NCBI GenBank assembly: GCA_018228665.1
Contig: CP073692.1
Location: 1,624,046 to 1,688,045 of the forward strand
Length of the DNA stretch: 64,000 nucleotides
Source: Faecalicatena sp. Marseille-Q4148
GTDB lineage: Bacteria > Bacillota > Clostridia > Lachnospirales > Lachnospiraceae
Direction: 5' to 3'
The notes below the pieces were generated by a model, which worked only from the letters and a program-made list of their open reading frames with translations, did no database searches and had not been told where the DNA came from. The translations under genes and the position numbers were made by a program. This document shows, piece by piece, positions 1 to 7,100 of this stretch (its first letter is position 1; every line of letters begins with the position of its first letter).

Positions 1-7
1 TTCTTTC

Positions 8-105
8 TGGCGGGTATATGTGGGAATCGAACCCACCCAGGACGCTACTAACGCCCTACACTGGTTTTGAAGACCAGGAGGCACACCAGTTACCTATCTA
101 CACCC
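8..105 (-). tRNA. selC: tRNA-Sec (anticodon TCA)
   Basis: Reads UGA as selenocysteine. On the minus strand the gene runs from GGGTGTAG to an encoded CCA and is about 98 nt long, as expected for the oversized tRNA-Sec. The anticodon arm is CTGGT-CTTCAAA-ACCAG, giving TCA. There is a long variable arm (AGGGCG...TAGCGTCCT) and a 5-bp T stem (GTGGG/CCCAC). The first seven acceptor pairs form, with one G-T wobble. The organism is therefore likely to make selenoproteins, although no selenoprotein gene or selA/B/D gene is visible here. Confidence 0.95.
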
Positions 106-125
106 TTATTTTTCATGCGTAGTTT

Positions 126-154
126 ACTTTACCACATTTTTGGAAAAGCTTCAA
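126..154 (-). promoter_or_regulatory. Probable promoter of tRNA-Sec
   Basis: On the minus strand, TTGAAG (-35) is followed after 17 nt by TAAAGT (-10). The likely transcription start falls about 14 nt before the tRNA 5' end. The match is moderate. Confidence 0.5.
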
Positions 155-183
155 GCCCTAATTTATATTTTAATAAATATTCA

Positions 184-212
184 TTGACTTTTCAATCATA
201 ATCTATCATAAT
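184..212 (+). promoter_or_regulatory. Promoter of the proline-racemase-family gene
   Basis: TTGACT (184-189), a 17-nt spacer and CATAAT (207-212) form a good sigma-A promoter. Predicted start is near 219, at the edge of the first of two inverted repeats. Confidence 0.6.
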
Positions 213-218
213 AAGAAT

Positions 219-248
219 AAACTGAAGTACAGTTTAGACTATAGTCTA
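219..248 (+). promoter_or_regulatory. Two inverted repeats, candidate TetR operators
   Basis: AAACTG-AAGTA-CAGTTT (219-235) abuts a perfect 14-bp palindrome TAGACTATAGTCTA (235-248). Both lie just at and after the predicted transcription start, where a bound repressor would block initiation or elongation. The TetR-family gene directly downstream of the racemase gene is the natural candidate regulator; that link is inference. Confidence 0.5.
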
Positions 249-298
249 TTATAAATCATTTGTCAATACTATGTCAAACATTTTATCGGAGGTACATT

Positions 299-1336
299 AT
301 GGGACTAAATCCAAAATTAAATTTAGACTCTTTTGAAGCTGCCTTTCATGCCATTGACACACATACTGTCGGTGAATTTACCCGTGTCGTAACATCCGGT
401 TTCCCGGATATCAAGGCGGACAGCATTATGGAGAAAAAACACATTCTTGAAAAAAAATATGATCAATACCGCAAAGCGCTCATGAATGAACCGCGAGGAC
501 ACCGGGATATGTTCGGAGCTCTTCTCACAGAACCGGTAAACCGTGAAGCAGATCTTGGAGTCATCTTTATGGACACTGGCGGATATCTGAATATGTGCGG
601 TCATGGGACAATTGGATCTGCAACAGTTGCTGTAGAGACAGGTCTTGTTCCTGTTACAGAGCCTTACACGAATGTTGTACTGGAAGCGCCTGCCGGAATC
701 ATCCGGACAAAAGTCAAGGTAGAGAATGGACGCGCAACAGAAGTTACACTGACCAATGTACCTGCTTTCTTATATAAAGAGAATCTTGTCGCAACTGTTG
801 AAGGCCGCAAGATTGCTTATGATATTTCTTTTGGCGGAAGTTTCTTCGCTCTTGTAGATGTGACACAGCCTTCGATTCAGGAAGAGATCGAAGCTCACAA
901 TGTACCGTTCCTGACAAAGCTGGGTATGAAGCTTCTGGAAGAAATCAATGCTACTGTTACAGTAAAGCATCCTTATCTTGACATTACAACAGTAGATCTG
1001 GTAGAATTTTATGGACCGACTCCAACAATTGGATGCTCTATGAGAAATGTTGTTATCTTTGGAGATGCCCAGGCAGATCGTTCTCCATGCGGAACCGGTA
1101 CAAGCGCAAAACTTGCCGCACTGTACAGTCATGGTAAGATTGGTGTCGGAGAACCTTTCGTTTATGAAAGTTTCATTGGATCACGTTTCAGAGGTGTTAT
1201 CAAAGATGTAACGGAAGTAGACGGACATGTTGCCGTAATCCCGCAGATTACAGGAAGCGCTTATATCACAGGCGAGGCAACCTATGTGATCGATCCGACC
1301 GATCCATTAAAATACGGCTTTATTGCCGGCGTATAA
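299..1336 (+). CDS. Proline racemase family protein
   Basis: A 345-residue cytoplasmic enzyme of the proline racemase / hydroxyproline epimerase family, which inverts the alpha carbon of proline-type amino acids using two cysteines. Both are visible: Cys100 in MCGHGTIG and Cys264 in DRSPCGTGTSAK. This fits a racemase or epimerase rather than the trans-3-hydroxyproline dehydratase branch, which lacks the first cysteine. The ATG at 299 was chosen because GGAGGT sits six nt upstream; an earlier in-frame ATG at 260 has no ribosome binding site. Phe254 in NVVIFG matches proline racemases. The residue before VEFYGP is Leu234, where I recall Cys in T. cruzi racemase and His in epimerases, so the substrate is uncertain. 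It is followed by a terminator and a TetR gene. No proline reductase (prd) genes are in view. Confidence 0.85.
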   Translation: MGLNPKLNLDSFEAAFHAIDTHTVGEFTRVVTSGFPDIKADSIMEKKHILEKKYDQYRKALMNEPRGHRDMFGALLTEPVNREADLGVIFMDTGGYLNMCGHGTIGSATVAVETGLVPVTEPYTNVVLEAPAGIIRTKVKVENGRATEVTLTNVPAFLYKENLVATVEGRKIAYDISFGGSFFALVDVTQPSIQEEIEAHNVPFLTKLGMKLLEEINATVTVKHPYLDITTVDLVEFYGPTPTIGCSMRNVVIFGDAQADRSPCGTGTSAKLAALYSHGKIGVGEPFVYESFIGSRFRGVIKDVTEVDGHVAVIPQITGSAYITGEATYVIDPTDPLKYGFIAGV

Positions 1337-1346
1337 ATGCCTTTTT

Positions 1347-1384
1347 CCAGCCAGAGCATTCCTCTGGCTGGTGTATTTTTTATT
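1347..1384 (+). terminator. Terminator after the racemase gene
   Basis: CCAGCCAGAG-cattc-CTCTGGCTGG is a perfect 10-bp hairpin followed by a T-rich run. It lies between the racemase gene and the TetR gene, so the latter may depend on read-through or its own weak promoter. Confidence 0.85.
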
Positions 1385-1421
1385 TTGTACTATATATTTT
1401 AATTTCACAAGGAGGTACCAC

Positions 1422-2030
1422 ATGCCAAAAAAACGCAAACAAAAAACAAAAATGAAAATCATCCGGGCAGCCTGGAATCTGTTCTATAAATACGGTTATG
1501 ATGATACAACTGTGGATGAGATAATTACCGCTTCGGATACCTCCAAAGGTTCTTTCTATCATTATTTTGAAAGTAAAGATGCACTTCTTAGCTCCCTTTC
1601 AGATTTATTTGACGAGAAATATGAAGAACTCTCTGCAAAACTGCTGCCGGATATGACATGCTGCGAGAAACTTTCCTATCTAAATCACGAACTGTTTAAG
1701 ATGATCGACGAGAGCATCAACGTAGATCTTCTCGCCCGTCTTTATTCCTCTCAGCTTATTACGAAAGCTTCTCAGCATCTTCTCGATGAAGACCGGTTTT
1801 ATTTCCAGCTCATCATTCAGATTATTTCTGAGGGAATGGAGAAAGGAGAACTGAGGAGCGACCGCTCTCTTGAAGAACTGGAAAAACTCTATGTCATGTA
1901 TGAACGCGCCCTCATCTATGACTGGTGTCTAAATAAGGGCAGCTATTCTATTATGGCTTACAGTGATAAAATTCTTCCGGATTTTCTGAAGATGATTGCT
2001 GCTTCCAAAGATTCCGGACAGCCTTTTTAA
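1422..2030 (+). CDS. TetR/AcrR family transcriptional regulator
   Basis: A 202-residue DNA-binding repressor. The N-terminus carries the TetR helix-turn-helix: IIRAAWNLFYKYGYDDTTV followed by the recognition region TSKGSFYHYFESKDALL (about residues 10-55). The rest is the helical ligand-binding and dimerisation domain. The start at 1422 follows a strong GGAGGT; an in-frame extension back to 1323 runs through the terminator and is rejected. It lies 85 nt after the racemase gene on the same strand, so it probably controls that gene through the inverted repeats at 219-248. Its ligand, perhaps a proline derivative, is not evident from sequence. Confidence 0.88.
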   Translation: MPKKRKQKTKMKIIRAAWNLFYKYGYDDTTVDEIITASDTSKGSFYHYFESKDALLSSLSDLFDEKYEELSAKLLPDMTCCEKLSYLNHELFKMIDESINVDLLARLYSSQLITKASQHLLDEDRFYFQLIIQIISEGMEKGELRSDRSLEELEKLYVMYERALIYDWCLNKGSYSIMAYSDKILPDFLKMIAASKDSGQPF

Positions 2031-2039
2031 GAAAAATCG

Positions 2040-2080
2040 AAACGGCACGAAAGGTTAACTCCCTCCGTGCCGTTTCTTTA
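2040..2080. terminator. Bidirectional terminator between tetR and the alcohol dehydrogenase gene
   Basis: AAACGGCACG ... CGTGCCGTTT forms a 10-bp hairpin with T-rich sequence on the right. It serves two convergent genes. Confidence 0.8.
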
Positions 2081-2107
2081 TTGAATGAAATGAACTATAA
2101 GGTTATC

Positions 2108-3289
2108 TTAGAAATCTACTTCTGTTCCATAATATGTGCATGTAAGAAGCTTCTCCATCTGTTCCGGTGTAATACTTCTCGGATTAGATCCTGTACATGC
2201 ATCACCTACTGCATTCTTTGCAATTTCTGCAACTTTTTCTTTAAATTCTTCTTCCTTGATACCAAATTCTTTTAGTGTCTTAGGAATATTTAATTCCACA
2301 TTATATGCATCAATCTTTGCACAGAGCGCCTGCATCAGTTCTTCATCGCTATTTCCTTCCAAACCTACTGAGCGGGCAATCTCTGCATAGCGTTTTAATG
2401 CCGTCTCATCTTTTGCATTATATTTGATTACATATGGCAGATAAATCGCATTCGCACATCCATGCGGAATATGTCCTGTTGAGAATGCTGCTCCTGTCTT
2501 ATGAGCCATAGAATGAACGATACCGAGCAATGCATTAGAAAATGCCATTCCTGCAAGACACTGTGCATAATGCATCTGTTCTCTTGCTTCCATATCTTTA
2601 TTGTAAGATGCCGGAAGATAATCAAATACCATATGAATTGCTTTTAATGCAAGCGGATCTGTAAATGGTGAATTCAGTGTAGATACATAAGCTTCAATCG
2701 CATGTGTCAACGCATCCATACCTGTATGTGCCGTCAGCTTCTGAGGCATTGTTTCTGCAAGCTCCGGATCAACAATTGCAACATCCGGTGTGATATTAAA
2801 ATCTGCCAGAGGATATTTAATTCCTTTTTCATAGTCAGTAATAACAGAAAATGCTGTTACTTCTGTTGCTGTTCCTGATGTAGAAGGAATTGCAAGGAAT
2901 TTGGCTTTCTTTCTTAATGTCGGGAAAGAAAATGGCTGAATGATTTCTTCAAAGGTTGTCTCCGGATACTCATAGAATACCCACATTGCCTTTGCCGCAT
3001 CAATCGGAGAACCGCCTCCCATAGAAATAATCCAGTCCGGTTCGAATTCTCTCATGGCAGCCGCACCTTTCATAACTGTCTCTACAGACGGATCCGGCTC
3101 TACATTTTCAAATAACTGTGTTTCAATTCCTGCTTCCTTTAAATATGCAACAACTTTATCAACAAAACCAAATTTCTTCATGGAACCGCCGCCAAGAACA
3201 AGCATTGCTTTTTTTCCATCTAGATTCTTTAACTGCTCCAGTGCTCCTTTTCCATAGTATAAGTCTCTTGGTAATGTAAATCTCATCAT
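2108..3289 (-). CDS. Iron-containing alcohol dehydrogenase
   Basis: A 393-residue NAD(P)-dependent type III alcohol dehydrogenase, probably interconverting an aldehyde or ketone and an alcohol in fermentation (butanol dehydrogenase / 1,3-propanediol dehydrogenase type). Visible family features are the dinucleotide-binding GGGSMKKFG region, MGGGSPIDAAKA (about 95-106), SGTATEVTAFSV, and metal-ligand segments around DALTHAIEAY and HSMAHKTGAAFSTGHIPHG. Length is normal. The start lies 10 nt after AGGAGG; a second ATG follows immediately. The promoter carries two Rex-like boxes, so expression probably rises when NADH/NAD is high, fitting a role in regenerating NAD. It is the only gene in its transcription unit. 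The substrate cannot be assigned. Confidence 0.92.
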   Translation of the reverse strand: MMRFTLPRDLYYGKGALEQLKNLDGKKAMLVLGGGSMKKFGFVDKVVAYLKEAGIETQLFENVEPDPSVETVMKGAAAMREFEPDWIISMGGGSPIDAAKAMWVFYEYPETTFEEIIQPFSFPTLRKKAKFLAIPSTSGTATEVTAFSVITDYEKGIKYPLADFNITPDVAIVDPELAETMPQKLTAHTGMDALTHAIEAYVSTLNSPFTDPLALKAIHMVFDYLPASYNKDMEAREQMHYAQCLAGMAFSNALLGIVHSMAHKTGAAFSTGHIPHGCANAIYLPYVIKYNAKDETALKRYAEIARSVGLEGNSDEELMQALCAKIDAYNVELNIPKTLKEFGIKEEEFKEKVAEIAKNAVGDACTGSNPRSITPEQMEKLLTCTYYGTEVDF

Positions 3290-3368
3290 GATATGTATTC
3301 CTCCTTATTACACATCCGCGCGCTCCGTCATTGGCACTTCCGGATCGCTTTTCTTATTTCCAAGTGCT

Positions 3369-3397
3369 ATTATAGCACTGTTAATTTTTTAACGCAA
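3369..3397 (-). promoter_or_regulatory. Promoter of the alcohol dehydrogenase gene
   Basis: On the minus strand TTGCGT (-35) is followed after 17 nt by TATAAT (-10). The -10 lies in a perfect 17-bp palindrome, AGTGCTATTATAGCACT (3363-3379), whose role is unknown. Confidence 0.65.
3380..3393. promoter_or_regulatory. Rex box 1, in the promoter spacer
   Basis: GTTAA-TTTT-TTAAC matches the core of the Rex operator (TTGTTAA-N4-TTAACAA). It lies between the -35 and -10 of the alcohol dehydrogenase promoter, so binding should repress. Confidence 0.65.
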
Positions 3398-3415
3398 TAG
3401 TTAATTTGTTAACAA
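3398..3415. promoter_or_regulatory. Rex box 2, next to the -35
   Basis: TAGTTAATTTGTTAACAA is close to the full Rex consensus and lies just upstream of the -35. It is centred 20 bp from box 1, about two helical turns, which would suit cooperative binding. Confidence 0.7.
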
Positions 3416-3454
3416 TATGTAAAAATTAACGAAATACATATAAATTTATCTTTT

Positions 3455-4006
3455 TTACGCTGCCACTGTCAGTTTCATGACGCTCCTCCCCTGCCGCCAC
3501 AGCCGTTCATAAACTTCTTTGCACTTTTTAAACCGGGCAAATGTCCGAATCGCCTCGCATTCATTACAGTATACTTTCCAGCATCCGCTGCATTTACTGT
3601 TCTGCCCTGCATTTTCAATAAATCCAATCACATCTGCAAGGGGATAGCCTAGAAAAACTCCTATTTCATGCGGAAAAGAACCACTTTGTTCAATACGTGC
3701 TTTCAAATGCTCAAGTACATAAGGAAATTCTGTACTTTCATAACCATATCCGGCCAGAAAAGCAGCGACTCCCGGTTTTTTCAGTTCTTTTGAAAGGAGG
3801 GAATGTCGATAGATATAGATCAACGCTGTATGCTCCTGTCTGCGAAGCACCATCAAACATAATCCTTTGCTTCTGAAATGGGCGTTCCATACATCTAACT
3901 GCAGGCAGAGCTCGGACTCACTTACATACTTCACAGTAAACAGATTTGCACTTTTCAGCGAGGCAAGTGTCGGAGAACAATAGGTAATAAGATATTTTTC
4001 AAACAT
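3455..4006 (-). CDS. DUF3793 family protein
   Basis: A 183-residue protein of unknown function, recognised as DUF3793, common in Clostridia. The N-terminus (FEKYLITYCSPTLASLKSANLF) and the central GVFLGYPLADVIGFIENAG are typical. The C-terminal part has a Cys motif, CSGCWKVYC, that could bind metal, followed by a basic helix. The ATG at 4006 follows AAAGGAG; an upstream ATG at 4039 lacks a site. From general knowledge, this family often sits beside flavodoxin or Feo iron-transport genes; none is adjacent here. The promoter region carries two GTTAG-N6-CTAAC repeats that resemble metal-regulator operators, which suggests metal-responsive expression (inference). Confidence 0.8.
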   Translation of the reverse strand: MFEKYLITYCSPTLASLKSANLFTVKYVSESELCLQLDVWNAHFRSKGLCLMVLRRQEHTALIYIYRHSLLSKELKKPGVAAFLAGYGYESTEFPYVLEHLKARIEQSGSFPHEIGVFLGYPLADVIGFIENAGQNSKCSGCWKVYCNECEAIRTFARFKKCKEVYERLWRQGRSVMKLTVAA

Positions 4007-4042
4007 TCCCAAAACTCCTTTCAAAGAAAAATGAATCACAAT

Positions 4043-4058
4043 GTTAGTCTTTACTAAC
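4043..4058. promoter_or_regulatory. Inverted repeat A, candidate metal-regulator operator
   Basis: GTTAGTCTTTACTAAC, a 6-bp perfect inverted repeat (GTTAGT...ACTAAC) in the leader of the DUF3793 gene. Confidence 0.5.
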
Positions 4059-4066
4059 TTATAGGG

Positions 4067-4100
4067 TTTTAAAAAGCAGCCGCACCGCTGCTTTTTAAAA
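4067..4100. terminator. Terminator of the GH31 gene inside the DUF3793 leader
   Basis: TTTTAAAAAGCAGC and GCTGCTTTTTAAAA form a 14-bp stem around CGCACC, with a U-rich 3' arm on both strands. It lies after the GH31 stop codon, but also downstream of the predicted DUF3793 start site, so it could act as an attenuator. Confidence 0.7.
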
Positions 4101-4116
4101 GTTAGTTCTTTCTAAC
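4101..4116. promoter_or_regulatory. Inverted repeat B, candidate metal-regulator operator
   Basis: GTTAGTTCTTTCTAAC has the same GTTAG-N6-CTAAC design as the repeat at 4043-4058 and lies at the predicted transcription start. Confidence 0.5.
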
Positions 4117-4124
4117 TCCCTTTA

Positions 4125-4153
4125 AATATAGCATGACATTTTTTATTTGTCAA
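4125..4153 (-). promoter_or_regulatory. Promoter of the DUF3793 gene
   Basis: On the minus strand TTGACA, 17 nt, TATATT: a strong sigma-A promoter. The -35 overlaps the last codons of the GH31 gene. Predicted start is near 4118, next to inverted repeat B. Confidence 0.7.
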
Positions 4154-7100
4154 TCTTTTTTTCTTCTGCTTCTTTCGTTTCCTCAGCCACTTCATTTTCT
4201 CCGGCGATATCATATTCCGGTCCGATCAGCTGTACACTGTCACATACAAGTTCTTCTGCCGGACGGATATCTGCAAGGGCTTTCATCGTAATCACCGCAA
4301 GCTCACCGCTTCCACTGTAAAGCGGCTTATCGCCCCTGTTCGCAAATGCCAGATTCACATAAGCGGTACCGTCACTGTACGTCTTGGCTATCGTTAGATT
4401 CTCCATCTCTGCTACGCTGTCATTTCCTGCTGCAGAAACAAACTCCATATGGGACGGATTGTAATTGATTACCTGACCGAAGGCATTAATATTTTCAGCA
4501 CATTCAGCAGAAACTATCATATTAAATGTTTCTCCTGCTTTCACTTCCTCCCGATCCGCTGCAAGATGCGCCTCTCCGGAAGCCTTTCCGGTCTGTTTCG
4601 TACCACCGTCCAGTTTAAACATCGTAAATGCATAGTCATATACATCATAGATGCCGTTCATGTTCACATCTCCGCTTCGTTTCTGGATCTGATCAACAAA
4701 ATTGGAACCATCTTTCACACAAGTTCCCAGATAATTCTTCATATTTATATAATCGCCTTCGGAAACGATTTCATTCTTATTGGTACTTCCAACGGCAAAC
4801 GGCTTGCTTCCGTCTTTCTTAAATACTGGAAGTTCATGGGATGCGAAGTAGTTACGGATCGATTTCACAACTTCAAGCTTCAGATAACGTGCACTGACGC
4901 CGCTAAGAGGAACGACTTTCGCATTTTCTTCTACTTCCAGATCGGCATTATATGTCCAGTCATCCTGAGAAGCGCCGTCCCACTCAAGTTTCCAGTGTTT
5001 TCCGTCGAGACTGGAATATACATTCATTTTCTGCACACAGCCGCTTCCATAGTTATCGCGCGGATAGTATTCGAAACGGTCAAGCTCATATGCCGCTCCG
5101 AAATCATAGATAAATGGAGTGCGGTCCCCGGCGACATCGCCTACTGCGAAGAATAATCCACGGAAACTATGGTCTGTAGCATATTTCAGTGCACCTGCTT
5201 CATCTCCGCCGGTCCATGTCACTGTTCCAAGCGCACCGATTTCATTTCTCCACGGATCTGACAGTGAACTTGTCACAAGCACTTCGCTCCATGCAGAGTA
5301 ACCTTCTGCATTTCTTGAGCGTATCTGATATGTATGTTCGGAATGGTATTCCAAATCATCATGCACATAAGACAGCGCATTCCCCATTGTATACAAACGT
5401 CCGTCTACAAGCATCTCATATGCAGCTGCTCCCGGAATTTCAGTCCATGTAAGTCCAATGGATACGGATGTTTTCATTTCCTCCGGTGCACTTAGTATCG
5501 GCGCCTGCAGTCCATCATGTTCTTTTTCTGCCATACGGTTAAATTCACTGACAAATCCTTTGATTTCTACCGTCTGCATCTCTGTCTGCGTATCTGCCTT
5601 TGCCAGTTTTACATGCAGTTTCGGAGCGCATTTTACCTTTGCCACAAGATCTTTCAATATTTTTTCTTCTTCTGACGCATATGTACGGATCACAGGCTCT
5701 GCTTCGTAGAACCATACAGCTTCTCCGGCCTTTGCTTCACACGCTTCAAACTCTGCCAGACACTTCATTTCTTTCATTTTCAGTTCGCAAGCTCCGTTGA
5801 CTGCCGTAATGCTCTCCGGCTTTTCGGTTAAATGTACTACAAAAGTAGTGCTGCGAAGTTTCTCATATCCTTCATAATTTCCTCTGGAAGTTTCCGCTGT
5901 CAGAATCGCTGTTGTTCCTTCCACTTTGGAAGTATATGTTGTGGAGACATGATCTCCATAAGAAATATGATCGATCGTTCCGTATGTTTCCTCTTCTGTC
6001 GTATCATTCTGAATATAGGTTCCGTTATCCTCATACACAGTATAGCTTCTTTCCCCTGCCGGCCAGAACTCTACAATCCGATTTGACTTATCAATCTCGT
6101 CCGGTGTATTATTTTCTTCATATTTCGGAAGAATTGCCCCGTTTTTCACAAATACCGGAAGCTTCCAAAGAGGAGCATCAAAATTATTGAGTACCTGACC
6201 GCCTGCATATTTTTCTCCGGTGAGATAATCAATCCAGATCTCTTCTTTATCCGGCAGATAAATGTGGTTTCGCACATCATTTCCCATCTCATCTGCCATC
6301 GTATTTTTGTAAACCGGCGCAACAAGAATGTCAGAACCAAACATAAACTGATACTGCATCGTTCTGCTGTACGCATATTCATCATTTGGATATTCTAAGA
6401 ACATCGCGCGGATCATCGGGAGTCCTGTATCGTCATTTCCTGTTTCAATATTAGAAGCGGATACCGCACTTGTGTAAATATATGGCATAAGCTCTGCTTT
6501 CATTTTCATATACATCCGGTTGATTCCTGTATATGGATCTCCGAAAGTAAACGGCGCTTTCATATAACTTCCCCAGCCATCCATATTAAGCATCTGCGGT
6601 GTGAAAGATTTCCACTGGAAATCCCGGGCTGCGATCAGCGCTTTTCCACCGAAAATACCATCCATATCACTTCCGATATTCGGATTGCCGCTTAGAGAAC
6701 TTCCAATATAAGTCGGAATATGGAATCGGATATATTCCCAGTTTCCTCCGGTCTGATCTCCACTCCACACACTGTTGAACCGCTGTGAACCTGCCCAGCC
6801 ATCGAGGGAGATGATGTTTGGCCGGAACTGCTCTCTTGTTGTAATGATATCATAGGCTGTTTTTACACCATTAAGCTGGAAAGAGTATCCCGGTCCTACC
6901 CATGCAACATCTGTCTTTAATGTTGTGGCACCTCCGATTGAAACTTCTTTCTTAAAGTCTCTAAGCAAATGCCAGTATGTCTGACTGTCGGAATCCGGCG
7001 CCAGATTGCTTTCAGTCCAGAGTCCTGCTGCCACACCTTTGCTGTTGGCATACTCTGTAAATCTTGCAAGGTTCGCTACATTTGCATCGACTGCTGCGAT

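Noticed and set aside
4449..5156. 235-codon plus-strand frame opposite the GH31 gene
   Set aside because: No ribosome site or recognisable domain; Cys/His/Phe/Ile-rich composition typical of an antisense shadow of a well supported gene.
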